DNA from: Petralouisia muris
GTDB taxonomy: Bacteria; Bacillota; Clostridia; Lachnospirales; Lachnospiraceae
Assembly (NCBI RefSeq): GCF_004793545.1
Contig: NZ_SRYA01000031.1
Location: 1-59,482 of the forward strand
Direction of reading: 5' to 3'
DNA: 59,482 nt
Within the stretch, counting starts at the first letter, position 1; every line of letters begins with the position of its first letter. Shown here piece after piece: positions 44,343-53,148 of this stretch. The position numbers and the translations under genes are program-made. The notes under the pieces are model-generated. The model made no database searches. It saw only the letters and a program-made list of their open reading frames with translations, and was not told the DNA's origin.

Positions 44343-44510
44343 TCAGCCAATCAGCATTAATGTTCCATCGTTCTGGCTCTTAGTTCCATTATAGAGCATT
44401 GAATCAACGGAAGCAGCCGCACATGCCTTGCATACACAAAATGCTCCTCCACATGCATACGCCTGAACAGTATTAGTGTTACCTGTTCTCTTCTTTCCCA
44501 ATTTCTTCAT
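44343..44510 (-). CDS. Cys-rich precursor peptide 2 (Clo7bot-like)
   Basis: 55 residues, easily missed because of its size. ATG 44510 follows TAGGAGGTGAGATAC. Leader MKKLGKKRTGNTNTVQAYA, core CGGAFCVCKACAAAS with Cys20, Cys25, Cys27 and Cys30, then a Ser/Gly/Asn-rich tail ending LMLIG. The leader resembles precursor 1. The adjacent CcpM-like enzyme is the likely modifier. Confidence 0.85.
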   Translation of the reverse strand: MKKLGKKRTGNTNTVQAYACGGAFCVCKACAAASVDSMLYNGTKSQNDGTLMLIG

Positions 44511-44564
44511 GTATCTCACCTCCTACTCTACAATATTTATGTCATTGAAAAATAACATATCATG

Positions 44565-45245
44565 TTAAACAGTGATATCCATCTGTACTCTTTTTTCTTC
44601 TGTAACTTTTCTGACATACCCATCTACTCCAGTGCTGGATACATCCCCTGCTGAGACAGCTTCCGTGGATTTGGCAGCTTTTCTCTTTTCCAATAACTTT
44701 TCCGCTGTTTCTGCCTTAATTATCCTTTTCTCTTTCAGCTTCTCTTCTTCTTTCTTTTTTGCTCGTTTCTCCTCTAATTGCTTCTGCACCTTTTCTTTAT
44801 ATACAGTGCCGGGATTTTCCATTGTGTCCTTACTCCTGCCGACCATCCAATATGACACTTTTCCATTCTTGTCAATGACAACACCTGCCCCAAGAATTCC
44901 ATCATTGTTTTCTTGTGCAAACTTTTCTATCCGCTCTGCATTTCCACTCATACCTGAAACAACTTTTTCATACTTCGCCGCTGTCTGCGGATCAGTTGCC
45001 ATCCTCTCCACAACACTAGCTGAAATAGCCACATTATTATAACCACGGCTACCTAACATATAGGCATCTGACTGTTTTTCGCTATTGAAATCTGCTACCG
45101 TAATATTTACATCCGAATATTTCTGTTTCAAGTCACTCAGATAGCTTTGAGCCGTCCCGCTCAGCCCACTGCTTCCTTTTGTACTGTAACTTGTTCTGTT
45201 TGCCGCATATGTATTTGTATAGTCATTCACTCCTGCTATTGCCAT
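44565..45245 (-). CDS. DUF6033-like soluble protein
   Basis: 226 residues, GGGAGG before ATG. N-terminus MAIAGVNDYTNTYAANRTSY, then YLSDLKQKYSDVNITVADFN, YMLGSRGYNNVAISASVVER and DKNGKVSYWMVGRSKD; long Lys/Glu coiled coil at the C-terminus. This matches the DUF6033 type of Lachnospiraceae. No signal peptide. It stands between the ABC exporter and peptide cluster 2 and is led by promoter 4. Function unknown. Confidence 0.8.
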   Translation of the reverse strand: MAIAGVNDYTNTYAANRTSYSTKGSSGLSGTAQSYLSDLKQKYSDVNITVADFNSEKQSDAYMLGSRGYNNVAISASVVERMATDPQTAAKYEKVVSGMSGNAERIEKFAQENNDGILGAGVVIDKNGKVSYWMVGRSKDTMENPGTVYKEKVQKQLEEKRAKKKEEEKLKEKRIIKAETAEKLLEKRKAAKSTEAVSAGDVSSTGVDGYVRKVTEEKRVQMDITV

Positions 45246-45285
45246 AGTATCATCCTCCCTTGATATAATTTCAGTCTTTTTCTTA

Positions 45286-45354
45286 ATGATAGCAGATTTT
45301 TAAGCAAATACAATTATCCTTGCAGAAAGTGGACTGTTTTTGCAGAAAATGGCA
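45286..45354 (-). promoter_or_regulatory. LytTR-type promoter 4
   Basis: Repeats TTGCAGAAAGTGGAC (45320) and TTGCAGAAAATGGC (45340); TTGTAT follows and TATCAT lies 28 bases on (45286-45291), 75 bases before the 45245 start. Confidence 0.75.
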
Positions 45355-45355
45355 C

Positions 45356-45399
45356 AAAAAAATCCTTTCAGACGAACTATACCGCTGAAAAGATTTTTT
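45356..45399 (-). terminator. Terminator of the agrBD-peptidase-exporter operon
   Basis: AAAAAATC-TTTCAG pairs with CTGAAA-GATTTTTT. It sits between the exporter's stop and promoter 4. Confidence 0.75.
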
Positions 45400-45403
45400 A
45401 TAC

Positions 45404-47110
45404 TCACTCTGCTTTCTCCATCATAATATCTAATTCATCATTTTTACCTATCAATTCATCATATGTCCCAGTATCATCAACCACTCCCTCCTTCAGCACG
45501 ACAATCTGATCCACCTTGCTCAATATCTCTTTCTTATGTGTTATTACTATCACTGTTTTTTCTTTCAGCTTCGTATTCAGCAGTCCATTGATCTGCTGTT
45601 CTGAATAAGCATCCGTGTTTGAAGTGGCTTCATCAAATATTACAATCGGCTTGTCATGTATCAATGCCCTAGCAAGAGCTATCTTCTGTTTCTGCCCACC
45701 GGAAAGCATTGCTCCGTTCTGTCCTACTACATAATCCAAAGAAACCTCATTTATAAAATCTTCAAGTCCACTATCCATACAAGCAGCTTCTATCCTTGAA
45801 TCGTCCACATGCTTATACAAACAGATATTATTTCTTATCGTGTCATTAAAAAGGTATATCTGCTGGCTTACCACGGATACCATATTTCTGTATGCCCACA
45901 ATGGCAGTTCTGAAACATTCTCTGCTCCAAGCAATATTTTTCCACTTGTTGGCTCATACATTCTGGTAAGAAGATTGATGATTGTTGTCTTTCCCGAACC
46001 ATTGCGCCCGATTATAGCGGTCTTACTGCCTTTTGCGAACAAAATATCTATACTCTTTAAAATACACTTATCTTTTTCATATGCAAAAGAAACCTGCTTC
46101 AATTTCAAATCATTAAAACGCATATCTAAGGTCTTTCCGCTATCCGACTCTTCCTCTAAATCCATAAACGCATAATATCTTTTAGTTGACGGAATAATCC
46201 CTGATAAAAGGTATCCTATATTAAGGATTGCAGAAATCGGTCCTGTTACATAAGCGCTATATGTAATGAAAGCAAACACACTACCCACCGAAAGTTTCAA
46301 GTCAAACACCAAATTTGCGCCCAATATATATAACAGTGTGGAAAGGAACTGTACCATAATGCTGTCTACGATCATATTCCATTGGCTTAACATATTCATT
46401 TGCTTTTGCTTTTCTATAATTTCATTCTGATTATGTGTAAATTCCTCATGTTTTTTATCAAAGATATTAAATAGTTTAACTTCCCGTACCCCTCCGACAG
46501 TATCTCCAAACCACTTCGCATATTTTTGATTTCTTATTATGAACTCGTCCATAATCTGCTTTTGTTTCTTAGCAAAATATTTCATCACAACACACTTGAT
46601 CGGTATAAATAGAAGCACCAGTATTGTCATTCTGAAATCTATGATAAATAATCCAATAATGCCGCCTGCCATGCTAAACGCCTGCGTAATCACAAAAAAA
46701 ACGCTGCTGTCAGCAATAGATGTCATCTGGTTAATATCCGTGTTAATATTATTAAGAGTCTCCGCATAATTGGTATTATTGAAATAATTAACCCGCAGCT
46801 TCATAAGATGTGAAAAAGACTGTTCTGAAAGAAAATACTGTATCTTTGCTGAAATGTCTACACGTTTCTTTTCCTTAATTATATCTATAAGGGAATTTAT
46901 AGTGTATATTACCATAGATGCCAAAACCAGCTCGATTAGCAAATTCTTATTACCACCAATAAAGCCATCATCCATGATCCGTTGGCTGATTAGCGGCACA
47001 CAAAGATTCAATCCTGTAGAAATAAACAGACAGCAGACAATCACAATGATTGTTTTTCTGTATCTGTTCAACAACAGAAGTAATCTCTTTACAGCAACTT
47101 TATTATCCAT
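45404..47110 (-). CDS. ABC exporter, likely for the processed peptide
   Basis: 568 residues from ATG 47110 (GGAGG with a 6-base gap). Six membrane segments, then ATPase: Walker A GRNGSGKTT, signature LSGGQKQK, Walker B PIVIFDEATSNTD, H-loop VITHKK. The N-terminal C39 peptidase of many bacteriocin exporters is absent; a subtilisin-like peptidase is encoded just upstream with an 8-base overlap. It probably exports the mature Cys-rich peptides. Confidence 0.88.
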   Translation of the reverse strand: MDNKVAVKRLLLLLNRYRKTIIVIVCCLFISTGLNLCVPLISQRIMDDGFIGGNKNLLIELVLASMVIYTINSLIDIIKEKKRVDISAKIQYFLSEQSFSHLMKLRVNYFNNTNYAETLNNINTDINQMTSIADSSVFFVITQAFSMAGGIIGLFIIDFRMTILVLLFIPIKCVVMKYFAKKQKQIMDEFIIRNQKYAKWFGDTVGGVREVKLFNIFDKKHEEFTHNQNEIIEKQKQMNMLSQWNMIVDSIMVQFLSTLLYILGANLVFDLKLSVGSVFAFITYSAYVTGPISAILNIGYLLSGIIPSTKRYYAFMDLEEESDSGKTLDMRFNDLKLKQVSFAYEKDKCILKSIDILFAKGSKTAIIGRNGSGKTTIINLLTRMYEPTSGKILLGAENVSELPLWAYRNMVSVVSQQIYLFNDTIRNNICLYKHVDDSRIEAACMDSGLEDFINEVSLDYVVGQNGAMLSGGQKQKIALARALIHDKPIVIFDEATSNTDAYSEQQINGLLNTKLKEKTVIVITHKKEILSKVDQIVVLKEGVVDDTGTYDELIGKNDELDIMMEKAE

Positions 47111-48536
47111 CTTCATCCTCCGTCAGTTTCGTTTCTATAATATGATATATTTCCTCAACATCTTTACTGTCAATCAGTCCTGATATTTTTTTCTCAGCCT
47201 TTTCTTCCTCAAAAGAAAACTTAGCCAAGATACTTTCTCCCTCCCGGCAAAGACTAATCTCTACATCGCAATCAGGATATACTTTCAAAAATTTCTCTCT
47301 ATCTTCCAATGGAACCCACCATATAACCAAATCGCTTTGTTTATAAAAAACCTGACTCTCTATAAAATTTTTCCATACTTCATGATTTCCAACAGGCTCC
47401 GGCATATACTCTAACCCATACAGCACACACTCCGGCTCCATTCCTATCGTATATGCATTATAACCACCATTTGCAAAAGACTTCCTTAATTCAGTAAGTA
47501 TATAAGAAGTATCTATCGCAGCTTCGATTTCCAATATTACTACCGGAACCTCAAGACCATTTCCATGATAATGATTGTTCAATATCTGCTGCTGCCTGGT
47601 TTCCCTGCTCCAAAAAAATCCCTGTACATCTATATTATGAATTTCCTCTTTTCCGAGGTATACCAAATTCTTATTTTTTATATCCAGTTCTTTCAAATCA
47701 GTCATAGAAAAAGCTACTACAGTATCTACTTCTTCCTGTATGTAGTTAAACTCTCCTGAAACTGTCTCAAAGTAATACTTTGCCCTGTTCGTTTTCTTAC
47801 GACCTGTTATATATGCCTTATAAATCCAATCTGGTTCATATACACCCTCAAGCATTTCAATATGGCTATGCTCTTTCGCATATTTCTTTAATCTTTTTAT
47901 ACTAAATGTGCTATCAGTTTTTAACCTATTTGCAATTAAAGCACATACATATGGTGCTGCATAACTATTACTCAATGATGTTCTTATTTCATTATCAAAT
48001 ATTTTAACTATATGTTCCGATGGCACAACAGTATCAATGCCCATTTGCATATAATCTTTTGAATAGTTTAACGGACTACCCATAGTTGCCACACCGATCA
48101 CATTAGTAAAAGCAGCCGGATATGACACAAAACCCGAATTAGCTGTTGCTGCTATAATAATCATACCATTGACAGCATATTCATTGATCAAGATTCTTAG
48201 CTTTTCACAATCCCTAAAATCTACCGTTCCCAAACTTAAATTAACCAGACTTATTTGATTGTTATAGCACCACTCCAATGCCGGATAAATACTTTTAATT
48301 GCGCCTCTACCATTCTCGTCCAAAATTCTTATGCTAATTAAACGGCAGTGTGGACAGTATTCCTCCAATATCATTGCACAATTTGTTCCATGTTGGAATT
48401 GCTGCTGATCTATATCTTTTGTATCAGCTATGCAAATACCATTTTCATTAATGGTAATACTTTTTTCCAACTTCCTTTTTAAGAAAAACTCGTTAATACC
48501 ATTATCTATAATTGCAATCCTGATATCCTGATCCAT
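47103..48536 (-). CDS. Subtilisin-like (S8) peptidase without signal peptide
   Basis: 477 residues from ATG 48536 (AGAGG 6 bases before); a TTG 25 codons upstream is a weaker choice. Catalytic triad: Asp in IRIAIIDNGI, His in FQHGTNCAMI, Ser in SLSNSYAAPYV; oxyanion Asn in AATANSG. There is neither signal peptide nor propeptide, so it should act inside the cell, perhaps as leader peptidase. The C-terminal 200 residues are unlike known domains. Downstream of agrD; overlaps the exporter. Confidence 0.87.
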   Translation of the reverse strand: MDQDIRIAIIDNGINEFFLKRKLEKSITINENGICIADTKDIDQQQFQHGTNCAMILEEYCPHCRLISIRILDENGRGAIKSIYPALEWCYNNQISLVNLSLGTVDFRDCEKLRILINEYAVNGMIIIAATANSGFVSYPAAFTNVIGVATMGSPLNYSKDYMQMGIDTVVPSEHIVKIFDNEIRTSLSNSYAAPYVCALIANRLKTDSTFSIKRLKKYAKEHSHIEMLEGVYEPDWIYKAYITGRKKTNRAKYYFETVSGEFNYIQEEVDTVVAFSMTDLKELDIKNKNLVYLGKEEIHNIDVQGFFWSRETRQQQILNNHYHGNGLEVPVVILEIEAAIDTSYILTELRKSFANGGYNAYTIGMEPECVLYGLEYMPEPVGNHEVWKNFIESQVFYKQSDLVIWWVPLEDREKFLKVYPDCDVEISLCREGESILAKFSFEEEKAEKKISGLIDSKDVEEIYHIIETKLTEDEDG

Positions 48537-48619
48537 GACATACCTCTTAAAATCTGTTTCACTCTGCTTAAAATGATTTAGCAAAATCTTCTCATATATC
48601 TCATAAAACAAACAGACTG

Positions 48620-48643
48620 CGCACTAATTACTTAGTGCAGCAG
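48620..48643 (-). terminator. Hairpin between agrD and the peptidase
   Basis: CTGC-CACTAA and TTAGTG-GCAG pair with a T-rich tail on the minus strand. It could partly terminate, giving more agrBD than peptidase transcript. Confidence 0.55.
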
Positions 48644-48708
48644 CCCTCAAATTTTTTCATTGTGCCTATACTAACTGTTACACGATAATGATGTAATGAT
48701 GTTGCCGT

Positions 48709-48855
48709 TTAATCCTTTTTCCTTTTCGGTCTTTTAGGCTGATGCCAGATTCCCGCACACGCAGATGTACCACTAAGTACATTCTTCACCTCACTCCGGG
48801 CAATCTTTTCTATTACCCCCAAAGTTTTGATTGCAAACTTTTCTGCATTTTTCAT
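48709..48855 (-). CDS. agrD: AgrD-like autoinducer precursor
   Basis: 48 residues from ATG 48855, overlapping the agrB stop (ATGA) with AGGAGG upstream. Amphipathic helix at the start (EKFAIKTLGVIEKIARSEV), then the likely signal core around SGTSACAGIW, with one Cys to form a thiolactone with the C-terminal residue of a five-residue ring (CAGIW). The recognition tail HQPKRPKRKKD has the usual Gln-Pro-Lys-x-Pro pattern but is strongly basic instead of acidic. Confidence 0.85.
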   Translation of the reverse strand: MKNAEKFAIKTLGVIEKIARSEVKNVLSGTSACAGIWHQPKRPKRKKD

Positions 48856-49436
48856 TTTACCTTTACCTCCTGTTTTAAAATTTTTGCTACACACATCAAG
48901 GATGAACATAAAATAATCGCTACTGACATATAACTTACATATAGCTGATTAATATTCAAAGCAACCAGTATGGCAATCACCACTGTCTCCATCAAAACAA
49001 GTAATCTTGCTGTCTTTTTCATTTCTCGCAATTCGTCCTTATTTAAATCAATATTGGGGTGATTTATCGTTCCAATAATCTCAATAACAAACACAGCGGG
49101 AAATAACATCACATACAAAGCCAAAGGTTTTTCTGAAAGTGCCACTGCAACCTGAATAACGCCAATGTAAATTAGAATTGTCATAAGATAGCACTGCCAA
49201 AATTTGCCAGCATGATATCCTCCAGTCCGTTTCCTCAGTGAAAGAAAAAACACAAGAAAAATAATTGTTGGTATAAACTGTTTAAAAATAATACCAATAA
49301 CCAACATGGTTCCGACAGCTATTATGTGTTCTACTATCATTATCAAAGCATACACATAATATTTACTGTTGGCTTCGTCTATTATCTTTCTTGATTCCAT
49401 CTGACTTACTAATTTCAGCACCATCTTTTCTATCAT
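48852..49436 (-). CDS. agrB: AgrB-like peptide-processing membrane protease (locus 2)
   Basis: 194 residues. Active-site pattern RKRTGGYHAGKFWQCYLMT (His and Cys). Several membrane segments; NHPNIDLNKDEL loop as in other AgrB proteins. It leads the operon agrB, agrD, peptidase, exporter. Promoter 5 lies 60 bases upstream, which would create the usual positive feedback. Confidence 0.9.
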   Translation of the reverse strand: MIEKMVLKLVSQMESRKIIDEANSKYYVYALIMIVEHIIAVGTMLVIGIIFKQFIPTIIFLVFFLSLRKRTGGYHAGKFWQCYLMTILIYIGVIQVAVALSEKPLALYVMLFPAVFVIEIIGTINHPNIDLNKDELREMKKTARLLVLMETVVIAILVALNINQLYVSYMSVAIILCSSLMCVAKILKQEVKVK

Positions 49437-49460
49437 TCTATGTTCTTCTCCTTTTTATTA

Positions 49461-49530
49461 ACTATAAAGAATTTTCCAATTAAAACAATATGCTTTGCAG
49501 AAAACGGACATTTTTTGCAGAAAACGGACA
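49461..49530 (-). promoter_or_regulatory. LytTR-type promoter 5 (agrBD operon)
   Basis: Two identical repeats TTGCAGAAAACGGACA (49495, 49515), 20-bp period; TTGTTT follows and TATAGT lies 28 bases on (49461-49466). The best match to the shared pattern. Confidence 0.85.
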
Positions 49531-49580
49531 TTTTAAAATCATCCGACGTTTGTTAAATGACTTATTAAGATGCGTTTTTA

Positions 49581-50882
49581 TCAATTAGGAATAATAATAG
49601 AAAAATAAAACTCTTGATCGCAATCTTCTATAATATATGATCCATCATACTTCTCAATAACTTCTATAATATTTCCAATTCCTACTCCGTGTTCCTCTAT
49701 ATGTAACATTTTTGTGGACTTTATTTCTCCATTCTCATAAAGTATAGGATTGTTAAATGTATTTCTAACTCCGATTTTTATCATGCCATCTTCATTAACA
49801 ATCTTCAATTTCAGTATTCTTCTGTTTCTGTCACACTTTTTACACGCCTCGATCGCATTATTTAGCAAATTAGATAATATCGTAACGATATCCTCATCAT
49901 CAATCTGTAACTTTGATAAATCATTTACCCGCAGTACAAAGACAATTCCATTTGCTTCTGTTTCCTGATATTTTGTATTTAAAATTGCATTGACTATTAC
50001 ATTATTAGTATCAATGGCATCCAGTTCTCTGTCCAGTCTGCAACATATTCCTTTTACATACTCTTCCAATTTTGAATACTGTTTATTTCCCAACAATGAT
50101 TCTATACATCCAATCTGGTTCTTGTATTCATGTGTCTTTTTTTTCTGCCTGTCAAAGTTCTCTGATATTGATCGATACATCTCTACCTGATTTTTGACTT
50201 TAATCTGAAAAATTCTATTTTCATATAATTGTGTTTCTCTCTCCATAATATCTTTAATCAAATAAAATACTACTATATTCATTCCAACCATACCAAATGC
50301 ACTTATTAATAATAACATAGCCTGCTCTGGTGTTTCCACATATCGAAAAACAGAAAGCATAGAGACTATTATTACTATAGAAAAAACAGGAAAAAACAAA
50401 AATTTTAAATATTCCTGATCAGCAAGAATCTCTGTAGATTTCCCTCCTAACTTTTTACTTATAATGAGAACACAAAAAAATAAAATTGCTTTTCCAAGCA
50501 GAATAACTAAAACATTTCCCAAACTATATTGTTTTATTACCATGTCATTACCCGGACACAATTCATTCATAATAGAATATGCCAAATAATCTATGGATAA
50601 TAAAATCGCCTGATAAAGTATCGCCAACATAAATGACTTTTGAACATTGACTTTTATATGCCAAAACATAAAAATAGCAAATGTCGATACCACCACAATC
50701 TGCTTTACCATAAACAAATCTGACAATCCTCTTGCACCCCCAAATATAGTGCCTGCCAACAAAATCAATTGGATACTGTTAATACATCCCTTATAACGTA
50801 CTTTTCCAAATATTTCATAAAATATTTTACAACAAAGCACCTCAAAAAATATGATGAATATTTCTGCCAATAAATCAGACAT
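49581..50882 (-). CDS. AgrC-like sensor histidine kinase (locus 2)
   Basis: 433 residues. Six or seven membrane segments in the first 215 residues, then the kinase: phospho-His in KKKTHEYKNQIGCI, N-box LSNLLNNAIEACKK, G-box EEHGVGIGNI. It starts directly after the agrA stop (TAG-ATG). Likely receptor for the AgrD-derived peptide. Confidence 0.88.
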   Translation of the reverse strand: MSDLLAEIFIIFFEVLCCKIFYEIFGKVRYKGCINSIQLILLAGTIFGGARGLSDLFMVKQIVVVSTFAIFMFWHIKVNVQKSFMLAILYQAILLSIDYLAYSIMNELCPGNDMVIKQYSLGNVLVILLGKAILFFCVLIISKKLGGKSTEILADQEYLKFLFFPVFSIVIIVSMLSVFRYVETPEQAMLLLISAFGMVGMNIVVFYLIKDIMERETQLYENRIFQIKVKNQVEMYRSISENFDRQKKKTHEYKNQIGCIESLLGNKQYSKLEEYVKGICCRLDRELDAIDTNNVIVNAILNTKYQETEANGIVFVLRVNDLSKLQIDDEDIVTILSNLLNNAIEACKKCDRNRRILKLKIVNEDGMIKIGVRNTFNNPILYENGEIKSTKMLHIEEHGVGIGNIIEVIEKYDGSYIIEDCDQEFYFSIIIPN

Positions 50883-51608
50883 CTAAACTTCTCCCTGATA
50901 TGATATAAACTGTTCCCTGACGTATGTATATCTTACCTTTGGTATGACCAGTTCAACCCCATTTGTCAATACTACCTTATATCTTATAACGTTTTTTATA
51001 TACTTAATATTCACAAGATAACTCTGATGTATCCTTACAAATTTATTAGCTGCCAGTCTATCTTCCAATGCATTCAGCGTTTCATACATGGTATAAATCT
51101 TCATATCATCTTCCATAACATGAAACTCAAGTTTATGCAGCCTGCTTTCGATATACAACAATCTTTCCAGAGACACTTCTTTTGTACCTTCTTTAAAATC
51201 AAATTTCTTTATTGCAACTGTATAGTTAAGTTTGTCCATAATGGCATCCATACATTCATTCACTGTACTCTGAAAGTTTGCATTGCTCTTTAACAAATAC
51301 CGAACGGCATCCAAACGATACCCTTCTAAAGAATAATTCACATATACAGTCACAAATACAATAAATACTTCCCGGCTTACCTCTCTGATTTTTTCAGCCG
51401 TCATGATACCATCAATCTTCTCCATATTAATATCTAAAAATACAGCGGTATACCGTACTACCTCAATTCCCAATTTTACCAATGCCTCACCAGAACTATA
51501 TGTATCTATTTCAAAAACAAGTCCTTTTTCCATCATATAACCAGAGATTAGTCCTTTTAATTCCTCTGCAAAAACACTTTCATCATCACATATAGCAATT
51601 CTGAACAT
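50883..51608 (-). CDS. AgrA-like LytTR response regulator
   Basis: 241 residues; AAAGGGGGG before ATG. Receiver domain: FRIAICDDESVFAEELK, phospho-Asp in AVFLDINMEKIDG. LytTR DNA-binding domain from about residue 135: RLLYIESRLHKLEFHV, FVRIHQSYLVNIKYIKNV. LytTR proteins bind pairs of short direct repeats two helical turns apart, exactly the type found at the twelve sites in this island. Promoter 6 upstream suggests autoregulation. Confidence 0.9.
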   Translation of the reverse strand: MFRIAICDDESVFAEELKGLISGYMMEKGLVFEIDTYSSGEALVKLGIEVVRYTAVFLDINMEKIDGIMTAEKIREVSREVFIVFVTVYVNYSLEGYRLDAVRYLLKSNANFQSTVNECMDAIMDKLNYTVAIKKFDFKEGTKEVSLERLLYIESRLHKLEFHVMEDDMKIYTMYETLNALEDRLAANKFVRIHQSYLVNIKYIKNVIRYKVVLTNGVELVIPKVRYTYVREQFISYQGEV

Positions 51609-51778
51609 CTAATTTGTTTCCCCCCTTTCTCAGATAATTTATTAGTAGTCCGTTCTTAATATTTCATCCCCCGTCTACTCTGTATTTCGACACGTCTTGT
51701 TAATTCCCTTAATTCTTTTTTACATTTACAGTATGGAAAAACAAGATACATACTCTCAAATCTTTAATTCCACTTGTC

Positions 51779-51848
51779 ATTTTATGTTCCTTTAGTACGT
51801 TAGTCAATCAAATTGCAGAAAATGACCATATTATGCAGAATTTGACAC
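51779..51848 (-). promoter_or_regulatory. LytTR-type promoter 6 (agrAC)
   Basis: Repeats TTGCAGAAAATGACC (51813) and ATGCAGAATTTGAC (51833); TTGACT follows and TAAAAT lies 28 bases on (51779-51784). About 200 bases before agrA. Confidence 0.7.
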
Positions 51849-51906
51849 AGGCACAATAAAATAATAGAAATTTCATATTTGCTTTTAAAATAATTTCTCA
51901 AATTTG

Positions 51907-51958
51907 AACCTGTTTTAGTCCATTTCAGGTTTGTATTTTTCAGAAAAGGTGTTATACT
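51907..51958 (+). promoter_or_regulatory. Promoter and operator-like repeat of RpoA-CTD-like gene 1
   Basis: TTGTAT (51931) and TATACT (51953) with a 16-base spacer. AACCTG-N13-CAGGTT, a perfect 6-bp inverted repeat, ends at the -35, as expected for a regulator site. Confidence 0.55.
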
Positions 51959-52007
51959 AAGGTTGTTTCCATTTCAACCCTAAGAACGAAGGAGCAATGA
52001 TATAGAT

Positions 52008-52766
52008 ATGAAAATTCAAGACCTAAACATTTCTGCCTCCTCCAAGTCAGCCCTAAAAAGTATAGGCTTGACAATGGTTTCAGAACTGGCAGGACAAAAC
52101 TATATTACTTTGGTAAATAAATTCCCCAAGAATTTTAACATCAAACCCTTAATTAACGAACTGAACCCTTTAGGTTATCTGCTTCCACCAAGCAATGAAA
52201 TATCAGTGTATGATGTTCCTATGTCAAAGCGCCTGCAGAACGCTCTTATACGAAATGGTGTAATGTATCTTTCGCAGCTTTCTTCCTATCCCAAAGAAGA
52301 AATTCTGCATTTCCGAAACTTAGGAGAAAAAACAGTTATAGAATTGGAACAAATCTGTCAGGAGTATAATATTGAAATACGATCCATATTATCTATCAAA
52401 GAACATTTTAATAAATACCAGTTCCCATCAAAAATTTACCCCATGCTGTTCCAAAACAATATATCCTGTTTAGATGACTTTAAACATATGACAGCTCATG
52501 ATTTATACCAAATATGCAAAGAAGATTATTGTCTTGCCATGCAGATCTATTATATTTTAACGGATAACGGAATTAAATTTGACAACTGGCAGGATAAATA
52601 TATTTTTGAGATTCTGCCAGAAAAAAATGCTGCTCTGTTATGGAAAAAGCATAAAATCAGTATGCTTTCACAAATGCCTGCCTGCAATGAATGTATGCTA
52701 AAGCAAAGCCTTTCATCCTCAAATTCATTTGCGGCAGCAATGAAAGAATTGTTATCAATCGGATAA
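52008..52766 (+). CDS. RNA polymerase alpha C-terminal-like protein 1
   Basis: 252 residues without the alpha N-terminal domain. Two alpha-CTD-like helix-hairpin-helix modules: residues about 5-35 (LNISASSKSALKSIGLTMVS) and 70-120 (LQNALIRNGVMYLSQL, FRNLGEKTVIELEQI). A further helical half follows, with DFKHMTAHDLYQICKED. Alpha-CTD normally binds upstream promoter DNA and activators. A free-standing protein of such modules may help or compete at promoters. Paralogue at 54740-55510. Confidence 0.8.
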   Translation: MKIQDLNISASSKSALKSIGLTMVSELAGQNYITLVNKFPKNFNIKPLINELNPLGYLLPPSNEISVYDVPMSKRLQNALIRNGVMYLSQLSSYPKEEILHFRNLGEKTVIELEQICQEYNIEIRSILSIKEHFNKYQFPSKIYPMLFQNNISCLDDFKHMTAHDLYQICKEDYCLAMQIYYILTDNGIKFDNWQDKYIFEILPEKNAALLWKKHKISMLSQMPACNECMLKQSLSSSNSFAAAMKELLSIG

Positions 52767-52782
52767 ATATGTAATGTATAAT

Positions 52783-52816
52783 AAAATGACAGGTCACACC
52801 GATCTGTCATTTTTAT
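52783..52816. terminator. Bidirectional terminator
   Basis: AAAATGACAG and CTGTCATTTT pair around a 10-base loop, between two convergent genes. Confidence 0.85.
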
Positions 52817-53046
52817 TTTAGCAATTCATCATACGTTGTTTCCAATACGTTTCTAATTGCTCTAAGCTGCGATGCCTGTATATGCTGTATTGCCCTTTCT
52901 ATCTTCACTAATGCTTCTCTGGTTACGGGTACATTTTGTAATTGCATCAATGCTACCATTTCAGTCTGCCGTATCCCTTTTTCTTTTCTGATACGCCTGA
53001 TATTCTGCCCAATAAATATTTCGTCCTGCTTTATTTTCTGCTCCAT
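52813..53046 (-). CDS. XRE-family regulator
   Basis: 77 residues: IFIGQNIRRIRKEKGIRQTE, MVALMQLQNVPVTREALVKI, RAIRNVLETTYDELLK. A short Cro/CI-type DNA-binding protein. Divergent from the 53263 gene; the triplet repeat 53149-53203 lies between. Confidence 0.85.
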   Translation of the reverse strand: MEQKIKQDEIFIGQNIRRIRKEKGIRQTEMVALMQLQNVPVTREALVKIERAIQHIQASQLRAIRNVLETTYDELLK

Positions 53047-53115
53047 ATCGCCACCATACCCATGAACCCATTTCAGTCCTTTCCGAACATTGTATTCAAT
53101 AAGGTTATTGAGAAG

Positions 53116-53131
53116 GGACTGATTCTAGTCC
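53116..53131. promoter_or_regulatory. Palindrome between XRE gene and C2 partner
   Basis: GGACT-GATTCT-AGTCC, perfect 5-bp arms. Related half-sites (AATCAGTCCTGT) occur twice at 54500-54545. Possible XRE operator. Confidence 0.35.
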
Positions 53132-53148
53132 ATTTTATGTAATTTTCA

